DNA of 64,000 bases from Lachnospiraceae bacterium (GTDB lineage Bacteria; Bacillota_A; Clostridia; Lachnospirales; Lachnospiraceae). Shown piece after piece: positions 26,411 through 34,894 of this stretch (position 1 is the first letter of the stretch; the number at the start of each line of letters is the position of its first letter). The stretch spans positions 62,001-126,000 of the forward strand of contig JAFWYN010000019.1 of NCBI GenBank assembly GCA_017522685.1. The letters run 5' to 3'. Made by a program: the position numbers and the translations under genes. The notes below the pieces were generated by a model. That model saw nothing but the letters and a program-made list of their open reading frames with translations. It did not search any database and had not been told where the DNA came from.

Positions 26411-27228
26411 CTCAAATACTCACGAATTTTTCTAAATTGTCTGTTCAGCTTCTCCACATTCACATTACCATCCTCAAAATAAGCCGATGCTTCCGTGGTA
26501 AAAGTCCCACTATAACCTGTTTCCTTTACTAATCGGAAGAAATTTTGAAAATCTATTTTTCCGTCTCCCATGACCAACGTGGTCAAATTCGGCCAATCCA
26601 TATATCCTCCTGCATAGTCATTGATATGATAATGTCTGATATGCCCTTCCTGACATAACCAACTATATTCCGGCTCATATATCTTATTCAGTTGGCTATG
26701 GAAGGCCGCCATCTTGGTATCTACTACAAAGCCAATTTTAGGATAGATATGTGCCAATTCACACATATGCTTTAAAGGATCCTGTTGATTACACACCACA
26801 TTCTCCACCAACAATTCCAGTCCGAAACACTCTGCCACTTCATTTAATGCAGCATAGGCGGCAATATTGTTTTCAAAACAGCTGTCAGAGGTTCTTCCGC
26901 CCCATAAATGAATCACCATTTTCTTTGCATCTATGACCTCTGCCAGTTTACAGTTAATTTCAAAAAGCCGCAGTACCTCCGAAAGATTCTCATTACCGCC
27001 TAAGCTAATCTTCTCTCCGATGCTTTTCTCACAATGCATTACAGGCATATATAAATTAACTCCTCTTAAATATGCCATCAAATCATTGATTTCCTCATAC
27101 CATGGTTTCTCCATCATAAATTCAAAGCCATCACACTGAAGCTGATTTGCCAGTTCCTCCAGCTTGTGATAATTTCTTCCGTTTGATTTACTGATAATGG
27201 CTCCCACGGAGCATAAGATTTCTGTCAT
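26407..27228 (-). CDS. Xylose isomerase-like TIM barrel protein (copy 2)
   Basis: 273 residues, paralogue of the 21899 gene, with the same probable ligand set (LLVENVVCNQQDP, VDTKMAAFHSQL, HYHINDYAGG, TTEASAYF). The first lines also match (ILCSxGxxIxxxNGRxYxxxE). ATG at 27228 is used because AGGTG lies upstream; an in-frame GTG 18 bases earlier has no ribosome binding site. It overlaps the next ABC gene by four bases. Proteins of this fold isomerise or epimerise sugars; the substrate here is unknown. Confidence 0.8.
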   Translation of the reverse strand: MTEILCSVGAIISKSNGRNYHKLEELANQLQCDGFEFMMEKPWYEEINDLMAYLRGVNLYMPVMHCEKSIGEKISLGGNENLSEVLRLFEINCKLAEVIDAKKMVIHLWGGRTSDSCFENNIAAYAALNEVAECFGLELLVENVVCNQQDPLKHMCELAHIYPKIGFVVDTKMAAFHSQLNKIYEPEYSWLCQEGHIRHYHINDYAGGYMDWPNLTTLVMGDGKIDFQNFFRLVKETGYSGTFTTEASAYFEDGNVNVEKLNRQFRKIREYLR

Positions 27229-27251
27229 ATTGTTTGCACCTGCCACAATTA

Positions 27252-28343
27252 CTAAAACTTAATCTTCAAGCTCTCCCCATCCACTGCAATTCCCTTGCTT
27301 CTGCTGATGGGAAGCTTCTGTTCCGGCGTGAAACCAATGGTCTCGCCATCCTTTAGGATTACATTTTCTGTTACTACATAGCTACAAATATTCAGCAGGA
27401 AGTCCACCACTTCGCCCATGGATGCTTTGGAATCCAAAATCTCGATTTCATCATATCCCAAGCTATCCATACCACAGGTATAGGCACTGACTCCACCATT
27501 TTTACCGCCATACAGGGAGAACCATACCAGATTCATCAGAGGAAACATGTCATCCTTCATCATCTGAGCACAGGCTTCATAAAACTCCGGCTGGTAAACC
27601 GTCTCGTTGGCATAGATACCCAATACGCCCTCCTGCTTGCAACAGGTAGCCACCATCTTTACCAACAGTTTAGCTGCCTCCTGTGTGTCCACTGCTCTTC
27701 CAAGTACGGAAACCATTAACTGGGCTGTATGCTTCTTAGTGGTTTCCACAGCCTCACGCCAACGATAATTATTCTGTGCATGATACTCTGCCTCGCCATT
27801 GGGAACCGGTCCCGGCATCACAGAAAGTGCACACATCGCGCCTTTATATGAAAAAACATAAATATCCGACTTCTCCTCTGCTCTTTCTTCCTCGGGTGTC
27901 TCATCCGCAATTCCCCAGTCGTCCTGTAAAAGTTTGATAAACTCTGCCTTATCCCATTTTGCTTCCTTCAGCAAAACAAAATTTACGAAAGTACCCGGAT
28001 TTTGTTTCCTTTCCTCTGCACTCTTTGCCTGCTCCATAATAAACGCACGTACATGCTCCACTAAGGAGATGGCATCTTTTTTTGCACTTGCCTCATTGTA
28101 TTCCTGCATTTCACTGAAGGTATGTCCGCAGTTTTCCAATTCTTCTCCTTCATAGCCACCGGCCACTCCCAGAAGCCACTTACCAAACAGACCTTTCTTA
28201 TACTTGAAAATATAATAGTGCATATCATATAAATCAAACTCACCGGTGCACTCAATCTTAGACGGTGCCTTTCCCAGTTCCGCAGGATGTGATAACCATC
28301 CTATCATTTCTCTTTTTGCTGCATTCATTTGTTCCTGATTCAT
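27252..28343 (-). CDS. DUF4261-like protein
   Basis: 363 residues, soluble. The C-terminal half (LSVMPGPVPNGEAEYHAQNNY onward) fits DUF4261, a domain of unknown function common in Firmicutes; the N-terminal part contains an acidic, Ala/Lys-rich helical stretch. ATG at 28343 with GGAGG eight bases upstream. It lies 23 bases before the second TIM barrel and 46 bases after the radical SAM gene, so it is probably in the same transcript. DUF4261 proteins also occur near toxin/immunity loci, but no toxin is visible here. Confidence 0.65.
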   Translation of the reverse strand: MNQEQMNAAKREMIGWLSHPAELGKAPSKIECTGEFDLYDMHYYIFKYKKGLFGKWLLGVAGGYEGEELENCGHTFSEMQEYNEASAKKDAISLVEHVRAFIMEQAKSAEERKQNPGTFVNFVLLKEAKWDKAEFIKLLQDDWGIADETPEEERAEEKSDIYVFSYKGAMCALSVMPGPVPNGEAEYHAQNNYRWREAVETTKKHTAQLMVSVLGRAVDTQEAAKLLVKMVATCCKQEGVLGIYANETVYQPEFYEACAQMMKDDMFPLMNLVWFSLYGGKNGGVSAYTCGMDSLGYDEIEILDSKASMGEVVDFLLNICSYVVTENVILKDGETIGFTPEQKLPISRSKGIAVDGESLKIKF

Positions 28344-28389
28344 CTTTTGTTCCTCCATTCATAAAAAATCACAATAATTTAAATAATAC

Positions 28390-29388
28390 TCAAACGGTAT
28401 ACGGACAATTGTTATCTTTATGGTTAATGTCTCCTTTAAGCGCATAAGTGATACACTTGGCACCGCCCGCACATGTCTTGACATTAAAACAGTTTTTACA
28501 CTCATCCGGTGTGCAGTCACTCTTTAACACATTGACCATATTGCTTTTATTATAGATATTACCCAGATTATCTTCCAGCAAATTTCCAAGTTCCCATGGT
28601 AATCTTCTGCAAGGTAATAACGTACCATCTTCTAATATTGCCAATAAGCTTTTTCCCGCAGAACATATATAGCTATCAGTACTGGTAGAACACCAAAACT
28701 GCATCGCTCTATTTGTATGTATATAAGTTGTATTAATACCTATTCTTGCAAGTAATTTGCTCTTTTTACTTTCTCTGTCTAATACTCTTAAATATTTGAA
28801 AAACTCTTCATTTGTCATCATATCCAGCTCGTTACTTCCCACAGGAACTAATCTGTCTGTCCAAAACCTTTTTACCTGCCATCGTCTGCAAATTCTTACT
28901 GCTTTTGCTAGTTCTTTGCAGTTATTTTTGCTGGCTGTAAAAGATACCATTGTCTGTATTCCGTATGTATTCACTAATTTAATAGCCTTCGCCGTTTTTT
29001 GAAAGGAACCTTTCCCACGGATATAATCATGGGTTTTGGCACTTCCTTCTAAACTAAACTGTATGAACCTTAGTTTTTTATAAGTTTGTAATTTACAGGC
29101 TATTCCCTCATCAATCAGTGTACCATTTGTTAATATACCGAAGGATATCTCATTTTCTTCACACAAGTCCATTAGCCCCCACAGATGCTCTGTCAGGAAA
29201 GGTTCTCCTCCGGTAAAATTCACATGACCGGTGAAGTTATTGCCAATTAAGAACGCTTTAATTTGGTTGAATATTTCAATCAAATCATCCTCTTCTAAAT
29301 CCTTGTTGTACTCAACCATGTAACAATGTTTACATCTCAGATTACACCTGCCGGTTATGTGCCATTGAATCACAAATTTCTGTTTCAT
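28390..29388 (-). CDS. Radical SAM/SPASM enzyme, putative peptide-tail maturase
   Basis: 332 residues. The radical SAM cluster motif C-x3-C-x2-C is C15, C19, C22 (GRCNLRCKHCYM), and the SAM-binding GGEP follows at about 60-63. The C-terminus is a SPASM domain: CSAG (C242), C260 in LEDGTLLPCRR, then C292, C297, C300, C306, C312, C328 for auxiliary Fe-S clusters. SPASM enzymes usually modify ribosomally made peptides, forming thioether or C-C crosslinks. The start at 29388 overlaps the upstream stop by one base (TGATG), coupling it to the Cys-tail membrane protein, its likely substrate. A longer frame start is not supported. Confidence 0.93.
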   Translation of the reverse strand: MKQKFVIQWHITGRCNLRCKHCYMVEYNKDLEEDDLIEIFNQIKAFLIGNNFTGHVNFTGGEPFLTEHLWGLMDLCEENEISFGILTNGTLIDEGIACKLQTYKKLRFIQFSLEGSAKTHDYIRGKGSFQKTAKAIKLVNTYGIQTMVSFTASKNNCKELAKAVRICRRWQVKRFWTDRLVPVGSNELDMMTNEEFFKYLRVLDRESKKSKLLARIGINTTYIHTNRAMQFWCSTSTDSYICSAGKSLLAILEDGTLLPCRRLPWELGNLLEDNLGNIYNKSNMVNVLKSDCTPDECKNCFNVKTCAGGAKCITYALKGDINHKDNNCPYTV

Positions 29389-30965
29389 CAGTCTGCACCG
29401 CCACAACCGCCACAGGACGAACAACTGCTGCAACTACTACAACCACTGCTTGAACTGCTGTCAGAACTACTATTGTAGCTTTTCATATTTGCAATACGCT
29501 GATTTTCTATATAGGTGGCGCAATCACGGTCATCATGCTCATCAATCATATAATACCATGTATTTGTATCATAACCATACGTACTAATACCCTCTATATT
29601 TACTTGTCTGTTATTCTTGAATGACAATAATATAAGCGTATCTCTGTTTACATCATGATGTAACAAATAATTCAATGAAGTAGGAATTTTTGTTTGATAA
29701 AAGTAATTCGCATACCATTCTATAAAAGCTGCTTTTTCTTTTAGTTTCTTGTATTCTTTACTATCCACTTTTTGTTTCAAATCGCCTGCCAGGTTACTGA
29801 TATGAGCATCCGCTATACTTCTCAAAACATTAATATCCATGTTTCCGTCATCATATATATTGATCTCTTCTGCCAAGTGAAAGAGCACATTTTGTTCCGC
29901 ACGCGGCATGGCGTTTACCAAATCGTAGTTTACATCTATCCCCTGAATACCTTTTACCAACAATTTTCTGTTCAAAAAGTCTTTTATCATTACGGAAAGC
30001 AAATTGTATTTCGTAAATGTCCTGCCACCACACAATGCTACCGGAAGCAACGGATCCTCACTGTACATTGAAATATCATTAATACATTCATAAATATAGG
30101 ACGGGTCTTTTTCGTTTTTTTGCTTAAATTTTCTATTTGTTTTATTGTTTCTATTACTTGTATTATTCCCTTTAGAAAGTCCAATCACACCCAGAACCAA
30201 TCCTATTATAAATACAACACCTACTACGGTTGTATAATCAGACTTGCTGTCATCAGATACTTTCATATCGATATGTTTCGATTTAACAAATGTCAAATCC
30301 TCTTCAAAACCTTCATCCGTAGACAAAATAACCAATCTAACCAAACCACTGCTGCTACCGCACACCAATTCCATAGTGTTTGCGCTTATATCAGTATTAA
30401 AATCCTTGTTTGATTTGATATCATATATTTCTGACTTGTCCGGTGTTTTAACGCTTACCCGGATTGTATTCCGAATCGTCGGTTTAAAGTCCACGCAGAC
30501 CGGTCTGAGTATGGTTACACACAGTTCCTCTTCATATAAATCTGTTCTTTTCGTCAAGTTTTCAATGGTATAATTTACGGAATATTCCACCTTTTCATCA
30601 TTTACATGATACAACCAACTTAACATTCTGTAATCATCATAATCACTGTTAAATGTATAATCTTTCCTATTATTTAGATTGCCGTTCAAGGTGCACTCTT
30701 TTCCGTTTATCGTAGCCCAATTAATACAAACATCCTCATATTTTTCAGCTTTTGATATATTCTTGGGCGGTAATGACTTATAAAACCTGCTATAATCACC
30801 ATCAAAATTAACTGTCCAGTTTTCTGTAACGTTAACATCCCCATTGGAAAGTATTTCTACATCAAAATAAGCATTTTCTATGGTATAGCTTTTTGCATAT
30901 GCATCCAAACCACTTATATTAAACAGCAACAGAATCAATAAAAGTACACTAAATATCTTTTTCAT
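29388..30965 (-). CDS. DUF2207-like membrane protein with C-terminal Cys-ladder tail
   Basis: 525 residues. A signal peptide (cleavage probably after the AYA near 24) leads an extracellular beta-rich DUF2207-like domain (about 30-235). One membrane helix follows (245-264), then a cytosolic domain (about 285-480) whose VALCGGRTFTKYNLLSVMI segment recalls TIGR04222. The Ser-rich end finishes in GCSSCSSCSSCGGCGGAD, with Cys at 509, 512, 515, 518 and 521 in C-x2-C spacing. The tail should face the cytosol, where the coupled radical SAM/SPASM enzyme works. GGAGAAC precedes the ATG. It starts 26 bases after trmD, with no separate promoter visible. Confidence 0.85.
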   Translation of the reverse strand: MKKIFSVLLLILLLFNISGLDAYAKSYTIENAYFDVEILSNGDVNVTENWTVNFDGDYSRFYKSLPPKNISKAEKYEDVCINWATINGKECTLNGNLNNRKDYTFNSDYDDYRMLSWLYHVNDEKVEYSVNYTIENLTKRTDLYEEELCVTILRPVCVDFKPTIRNTIRVSVKTPDKSEIYDIKSNKDFNTDISANTMELVCGSSSGLVRLVILSTDEGFEEDLTFVKSKHIDMKVSDDSKSDYTTVVGVVFIIGLVLGVIGLSKGNNTSNRNNKTNRKFKQKNEKDPSYIYECINDISMYSEDPLLPVALCGGRTFTKYNLLSVMIKDFLNRKLLVKGIQGIDVNYDLVNAMPRAEQNVLFHLAEEINIYDDGNMDINVLRSIADAHISNLAGDLKQKVDSKEYKKLKEKAAFIEWYANYFYQTKIPTSLNYLLHHDVNRDTLILLSFKNNRQVNIEGISTYGYDTNTWYYMIDEHDDRDCATYIENQRIANMKSYNSSSDSSSSSGCSSCSSCSSCGGCGGAD

Positions 30966-30991
30966 GTGTTGTTCTCCAAATCAAATACTTC

Positions 30992-32356
30992 TTACCAGAT
31001 CCACCACAAAGGTGTATCCGCAACATATAATCCCAGCTTCTCCTGCAAGGCAAGGGACTTTTCATTGCCATCAATAATATGACAATATGGGGTAAATCCA
31101 TTGCTAATCTGCACATTAATCAAATAGCTTTCCAAAGAAGCACCAATGCCCTTGTGACGGTATTCTTCTTCTACAAACAGCATGCCCATGCTGCCTTCAC
31201 TATGCATGCCTATAAAACCAATTATTCTATCTTCCTCAAAAGCTCCGTACATAACGCCGGCATTCAGACGTTCTTTCATATGCTCCTCTGAAGAAGAATA
31301 GTTCTCCATTATATAATCTAAATATGTTATATCCAACTGTCGTATATTCTTGTATCGCACCGGAAAGGCTTCTTTGCGGGTACAAACCGCCTGTGAACAC
31401 TTGCAGAAGCCTGTTTTGCCGAATTCTTTTTCCAGCAAATCCCTAACGAATTCCTGTGTGGTAATCAGCATGGCATCTTCAGGCACCTTCCCCAGCAATT
31501 CACGGGCACCGGTCTCATCCGCTGCGTGTAGCATATATAACCCCTCAAACTTAAGCAGGATATCCATGCCCTTATCATAGACCACTTCGCCCAAGCCTCT
31601 GTGAAGCAGCTCCATCATATGTATATTCTGACGTTTCTTTTTCGCCAGACGCTTGATAATCTCCTGCTTTTGCTGATACTTGGCATACAAATCCGGACGA
31701 CGTTGCTTGGTTTTTTCGATTGACTGCTCCAGTCGCCACTCATTTACCTTCTTGGTATTGCCGGAAAGCAGTACTTCCGGCACCTTCTTACCGTTCCACA
31801 CCTCCGGTCTGCTATACTGGGGATATTCCAGCAAGTCATTGTGGAAGGTTTCCGTTTCTGCGGATACATCATTATGCAACACTCCCGGAATCAGTCTTGC
31901 GATGGCATCTATCATGACCATCACGGGCAATTCCCCGCCGGTCAGTACATAATCACCGATGGAAACATAATCCGTAACTATTTCCTCCAGCACACGCTCA
32001 TCGATTCCCTCATAATGGCCGCAGACAAAGACCAGTTCCTTTTCCTTAGCCAATTCTGTGGCCATTTTCTGGTCAAATTGACGTCCTTGGGGAGTCAGAT
32101 AGATAGTTCTTGGCTTTTGCTCGAAACCTTCTGTAATCGCCTGATAGGCATCATAAACAGGCTGTGCCTGCATCAACATCCCTGCACCGCCGCCATACGG
32201 ATAGTCATCCACCTTTCCATGCTTGTCCAAAGTATAATCCCTGATATTTACAGCCTCATAGGAAATCACACCTTTTTGGGCTGCCTTTCCTAAGATACTG
32301 GTTCCCAGACCATTCTCAATCATCTCCGGGAAAAGTGTCATCACATGAAACTTCAT
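30992..32356 (-). CDS. trmD: tRNA (guanine37-N1)-methyltransferase fused to a GNAT domain
   Basis: 454 residues in one open frame. Residues 1 to about 240 are TrmD, which methylates G37 next to the anticodon to prevent frameshifting. Marks are MTLFPEM, YPYGGGAGM, the knot segment with CGHYEGIDER and the SIGDYVLTGGELP loop. About 246-454 is a GNAT acetyltransferase-like domain (acceptor motif EEYRHKGIGASLE near 397-410, NEKSLALQEKLG). Normal TrmD is about 240-255 residues, so the GNAT part is an addition. The ATG at 32356 lies two bases after the rimM stop, with GGAGG upstream. The GNAT substrate is unknown. Confidence 0.92.
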   Translation of the reverse strand: MKFHVMTLFPEMIENGLGTSILGKAAQKGVISYEAVNIRDYTLDKHGKVDDYPYGGGAGMLMQAQPVYDAYQAITEGFEQKPRTIYLTPQGRQFDQKMATELAKEKELVFVCGHYEGIDERVLEEIVTDYVSIGDYVLTGGELPVMVMIDAIARLIPGVLHNDVSAETETFHNDLLEYPQYSRPEVWNGKKVPEVLLSGNTKKVNEWRLEQSIEKTKQRRPDLYAKYQQKQEIIKRLAKKKRQNIHMMELLHRGLGEVVYDKGMDILLKFEGLYMLHAADETGARELLGKVPEDAMLITTQEFVRDLLEKEFGKTGFCKCSQAVCTRKEAFPVRYKNIRQLDITYLDYIMENYSSSEEHMKERLNAGVMYGAFEEDRIIGFIGMHSEGSMGMLFVEEEYRHKGIGASLESYLINVQISNGFTPYCHIIDGNEKSLALQEKLGLYVADTPLWWIW

Positions 32357-32358
32357 GC

Positions 32359-32871
32359 CTAATCCTCCAAAAGTCCCTCCAGTACATGTACCTTCATACG
32401 TCCTTCGGGTACATCCACCTCTAAAACACATTGCTTGATAGCAGGCAAAAGAAGCTCCCTGCCATCCGTCATCTTTATCACATAAACATCATTGGCGCCG
32501 GTGACCATCACATCCTCCAGCACACCTAATTCCTTATCTTCCTCGTCATATACCTTAATACCGATTAAATCTGCGATAAAATACTCATCCTTACGCAGTC
32601 TCACTGCATTGGCTCTGGTCACATAGAGACTCTTTTGACGGAATTTCTCCACATCATTCATATTGTCCAGGCCTTTAAACTTCAGTATCACCATCTGCTT
32701 AAAGAACTTCACCCCTTCGATTTCCAAGGGTAGCTTCTCCTTACCGGTATCCAATATAATATCCTTCAACTTCTTAAAACGCTTTACATCATCTGTGGTT
32801 GGATACACCTTTACCTCTCCGCGTACACCGTGAGTGGAGGTAATGATACCCACCTGCAATAATTCGTCCAT
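32359..32871 (-). CDS. rimM: Ribosome maturation factor RimM
   Basis: 170 residues. Binds 30S/S19 and helps 16S rRNA processing. The N-terminal RimM barrel (LLQVGIITSTHGVRGEVKVYP) and C-terminal PRC-type barrel (FIADLIGIKVYDEEDKELG, ELLLPAIKQCVLEVDVPEG) are both clear. Directly before trmD, the nearly universal arrangement. A terminator-like hairpin precedes it. Confidence 0.97.
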   Translation of the reverse strand: MDELLQVGIITSTHGVRGEVKVYPTTDDVKRFKKLKDIILDTGKEKLPLEIEGVKFFKQMVILKFKGLDNMNDVEKFRQKSLYVTRANAVRLRKDEYFIADLIGIKVYDEEDKELGVLEDVMVTGANDVYVIKMTDGRELLLPAIKQCVLEVDVPEGRMKVHVLEGLLED

Positions 32872-32887
32872 TCTTTACCTTCCTCGT

Positions 32888-32930
32888 TTAAAAAAATGAA
32901 GGCGAAACACACCACCGCATGCTTCGCCTC
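32888..32930 (-). terminator. Intra-operon terminator/attenuator between khpA and rimM
   Basis: GAGGCGAAGCATGCGG-loop-TTTCGCCTTC fold followed by TTTTTTT on the minus strand, five bases after khpA ends. Partial read-through is needed for rimM-trmD, so output may be set here. Confidence 0.7.
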
Positions 32931-32934
32931 ATGA

Positions 32935-33162
32935 TTAGATAATTTCTACATCTACAATTGTATTGTCCTTGGAAGAAGCTGCCTTAACAACGGAACGAAT
33001 TGCTTTTGCAATTCTTCCCTGCTTTCCAATGACTTTACCCATATCGGACTGAGCTACATGAAGTTCCACAACGATATTCTTACCTTCGGTCTTCTCTGTC
33101 ACTACTACCTCATCAGGGTTATCTACAAGTGCTTTTGCAATCACTTCTACTAAATCCTTCAT
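32935..33162 (-). CDS. khpA: KH-domain RNA-binding protein KhpA
   Basis: 75 residues. A single type II KH domain with the GxxG loop as VIGKQGRIAKAIR. In streptococci KhpA pairs with KhpB and binds small RNAs and division-related mRNAs. ATG at 33162 with GGAGGTG upstream. Between rpsP and rimM, as usual in Firmicutes. Confidence 0.93.
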   Translation of the reverse strand: MKDLVEVIAKALVDNPDEVVVTEKTEGKNIVVELHVAQSDMGKVIGKQGRIAKAIRSVVKAASSKDNTIVDVEII

Positions 33163-33189
33163 CAATACACCTCCTATGATGAGTCAGTG

Positions 33190-33435
33190 TTATTTTACGA
33201 TACCAGCTACCTTGAAAAGCTTGTTAACTACTTCTGTAGGCTGTGCTCCGTTAGCCAACCACTTCTTAGCTTCTTCCTCATTAATCTTGAAAGTGCTGGG
33301 ATCGGTATTAGGATCATAAGTACCGATTTCTGCGATAAATCTTCCGTCTCTGGGGGAACGAGAATCTGCAACGATAATTCTATAGAAAGGTGCTTTCTTC
33401 TGTCCCATTCTTCTTAATCTGATTTTAACTGCCAT
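33190..33435 (-). CDS. rpsP: 30S ribosomal protein S16
   Basis: 81 residues. Starts [23 protein letters not shown] and continues with [16 protein letters not shown], the standard S16 sequence. Between ffh and khpA. AGGTAAAG lies upstream. Firm. Confidence 0.98.
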   Translation of the reverse strand: MAVKIRLRRMGQKKAPFYRIIVADSRSPRDGRFIAEIGTYDPNTDPSTFKINEEEAKKWLANGAQPTEVVNKLFKVAGIVK

Positions 33436-33505
33436 TTTTCTTTACCTCCGTAAAATACGTTTAATTGTTATCTATGATAAGAACTTTTTGTTCCTTATCT
33501 GCTAC

Positions 33506-34879
33506 TTAAAAGGGAAATCCTCCGCGTCCCATGCCACCCATACCGGGGAAACCGCCAAAACGCTTCTTCTTTCCGCCACCGCCAAACTGTTTCATCAGCT
33601 TCTGGCTCTGTTCAAACTGCTTAATAAAGCGGTTTACTTCACTGATATCTACACCTGCACCCTTGGCAATACGATGCTTTCTCCTGGGATTTAACAGCTT
33701 CGGGTCACGTCTCTCCTTAGGTGTCATGGACAGTACGATAGCTTCCATGTGTGATAACTGCTTCTCATCAATCATACCTTCCAGGTCAGCGCCCTTCATA
33801 CCCATACCGGGCAGCATACCTAAGATACTTGCCAGACCGCCCATCTTACGCATCTGCTTCATGCTTTCCAGGTAATCTTCAAAGTCGAATTTACCCTTCT
33901 TCATGCGGCCCATCATATCTTTGCTCTTATCTTCATCGATATCGATGTTTTCCTGAGCCTTTTCAATCAGAGTAAGGACATCACCCATACCCAGGATACG
34001 ATTTGCCATTCTGTCCGGATAGAACTGTTCCATGTCGGAAAGCTTCTCTCCCATACCTACATAGAGAATGGGCTTTCCGGTCACTGCCTTAATAGATAAT
34101 GCCGCACCGCCTCGTGTATCGCCGTCCAGCTTGGTAAGCACCACGCCGTCGATACCGATTTGTTCATCAAACTGTTTTGCTACATTTACCGCATCCTGAC
34201 CGGTCATGGCATCTACGACCAAAATGGTCTGGTGCACAGTCACCTGCTCCTTCACCTCCTGAAGCTCCTTCATCATGTCCTCATCCACATGAAGACGTCC
34301 GGCGGTATCCAGGATGACCACATTGTGACCGTTCTTTTCCGCATGAGCGATTGCGTTCTTAGCAATCTCAACGGGCTTGTGGTCAGTACCCATGGAGAAT
34401 ACTTCTACCTCCATCTTCTGACCGTTTATCTGTAACTGCTCTATCGCCGCAGGACGGTAGATATCGCAGGCTACCAGCAAGGATTTCTTACCCTTTGTTT
34501 TCAGCTTACCGGCAATCTTAGCAGTTGCGGTAGTTTTACCTGCACCCTGAAGACCCGCCATCATCACTACAGTGATGGACTTACCCGGCTGAAACTGAAT
34601 CTCCGTGGTTTCACTACCCATCAAAGCAATCAACTCGTCATTTACAATTTTAATCACCATCTGTCCGGGATTCAAACCGTTCATAACGTCCTGACCGATT
34701 GCCTGTTCTTCCACAGACTTCACAAACTGCTTCACCACACGGAAGTTTACATCCGCTTCCAAAAGAGCCATCTTTACCTCTTTCAGTGCTTCTTTTACAT
34801 CTTCCTCCGTCAAACGGCCCTTGCCACGAAGCTTTTTAAAAACATTTTGTAATTTATCAGTTAAGCTTTCAAATGCCAT
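33506..34879 (-). CDS. ffh: Signal recognition particle protein Ffh
   Basis: 457 residues. The N and G domains (GLQGAGKTT, DTAGR, TKLDGDTRGG) are followed by the Met-rich M domain that binds 4.5S RNA and signal peptides, ending in a Gly/Met-rich tail (GMGGMGRGGFPF). Works with FtsY, encoded at 39.6 kb, to deliver membrane proteins to the translocon. Between ylxM and rpsP. No 4.5S RNA gene is visible in the window. Confidence 0.98.
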   Translation of the reverse strand: MAFESLTDKLQNVFKKLRGKGRLTEEDVKEALKEVKMALLEADVNFRVVKQFVKSVEEQAIGQDVMNGLNPGQMVIKIVNDELIALMGSETTEIQFQPGKSITVVMMAGLQGAGKTTATAKIAGKLKTKGKKSLLVACDIYRPAAIEQLQINGQKMEVEVFSMGTDHKPVEIAKNAIAHAEKNGHNVVILDTAGRLHVDEDMMKELQEVKEQVTVHQTILVVDAMTGQDAVNVAKQFDEQIGIDGVVLTKLDGDTRGGAALSIKAVTGKPILYVGMGEKLSDMEQFYPDRMANRILGMGDVLTLIEKAQENIDIDEDKSKDMMGRMKKGKFDFEDYLESMKQMRKMGGLASILGMLPGMGMKGADLEGMIDEKQLSHMEAIVLSMTPKERRDPKLLNPRRKHRIAKGAGVDISEVNRFIKQFEQSQKLMKQFGGGGKKKRFGGFPGMGGMGRGGFPF

Positions 34880-34894
34880 CTGCTAATCCTCTTA

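Noticed and set aside
21899..27228. TIM barrels as DUF692 (MNIO) peptide oxidases
   Set aside because: The fold superfamily is the same but the motifs fit sugar isomerase-type proteins; the three-iron ligand pattern of DUF692 is not seen.
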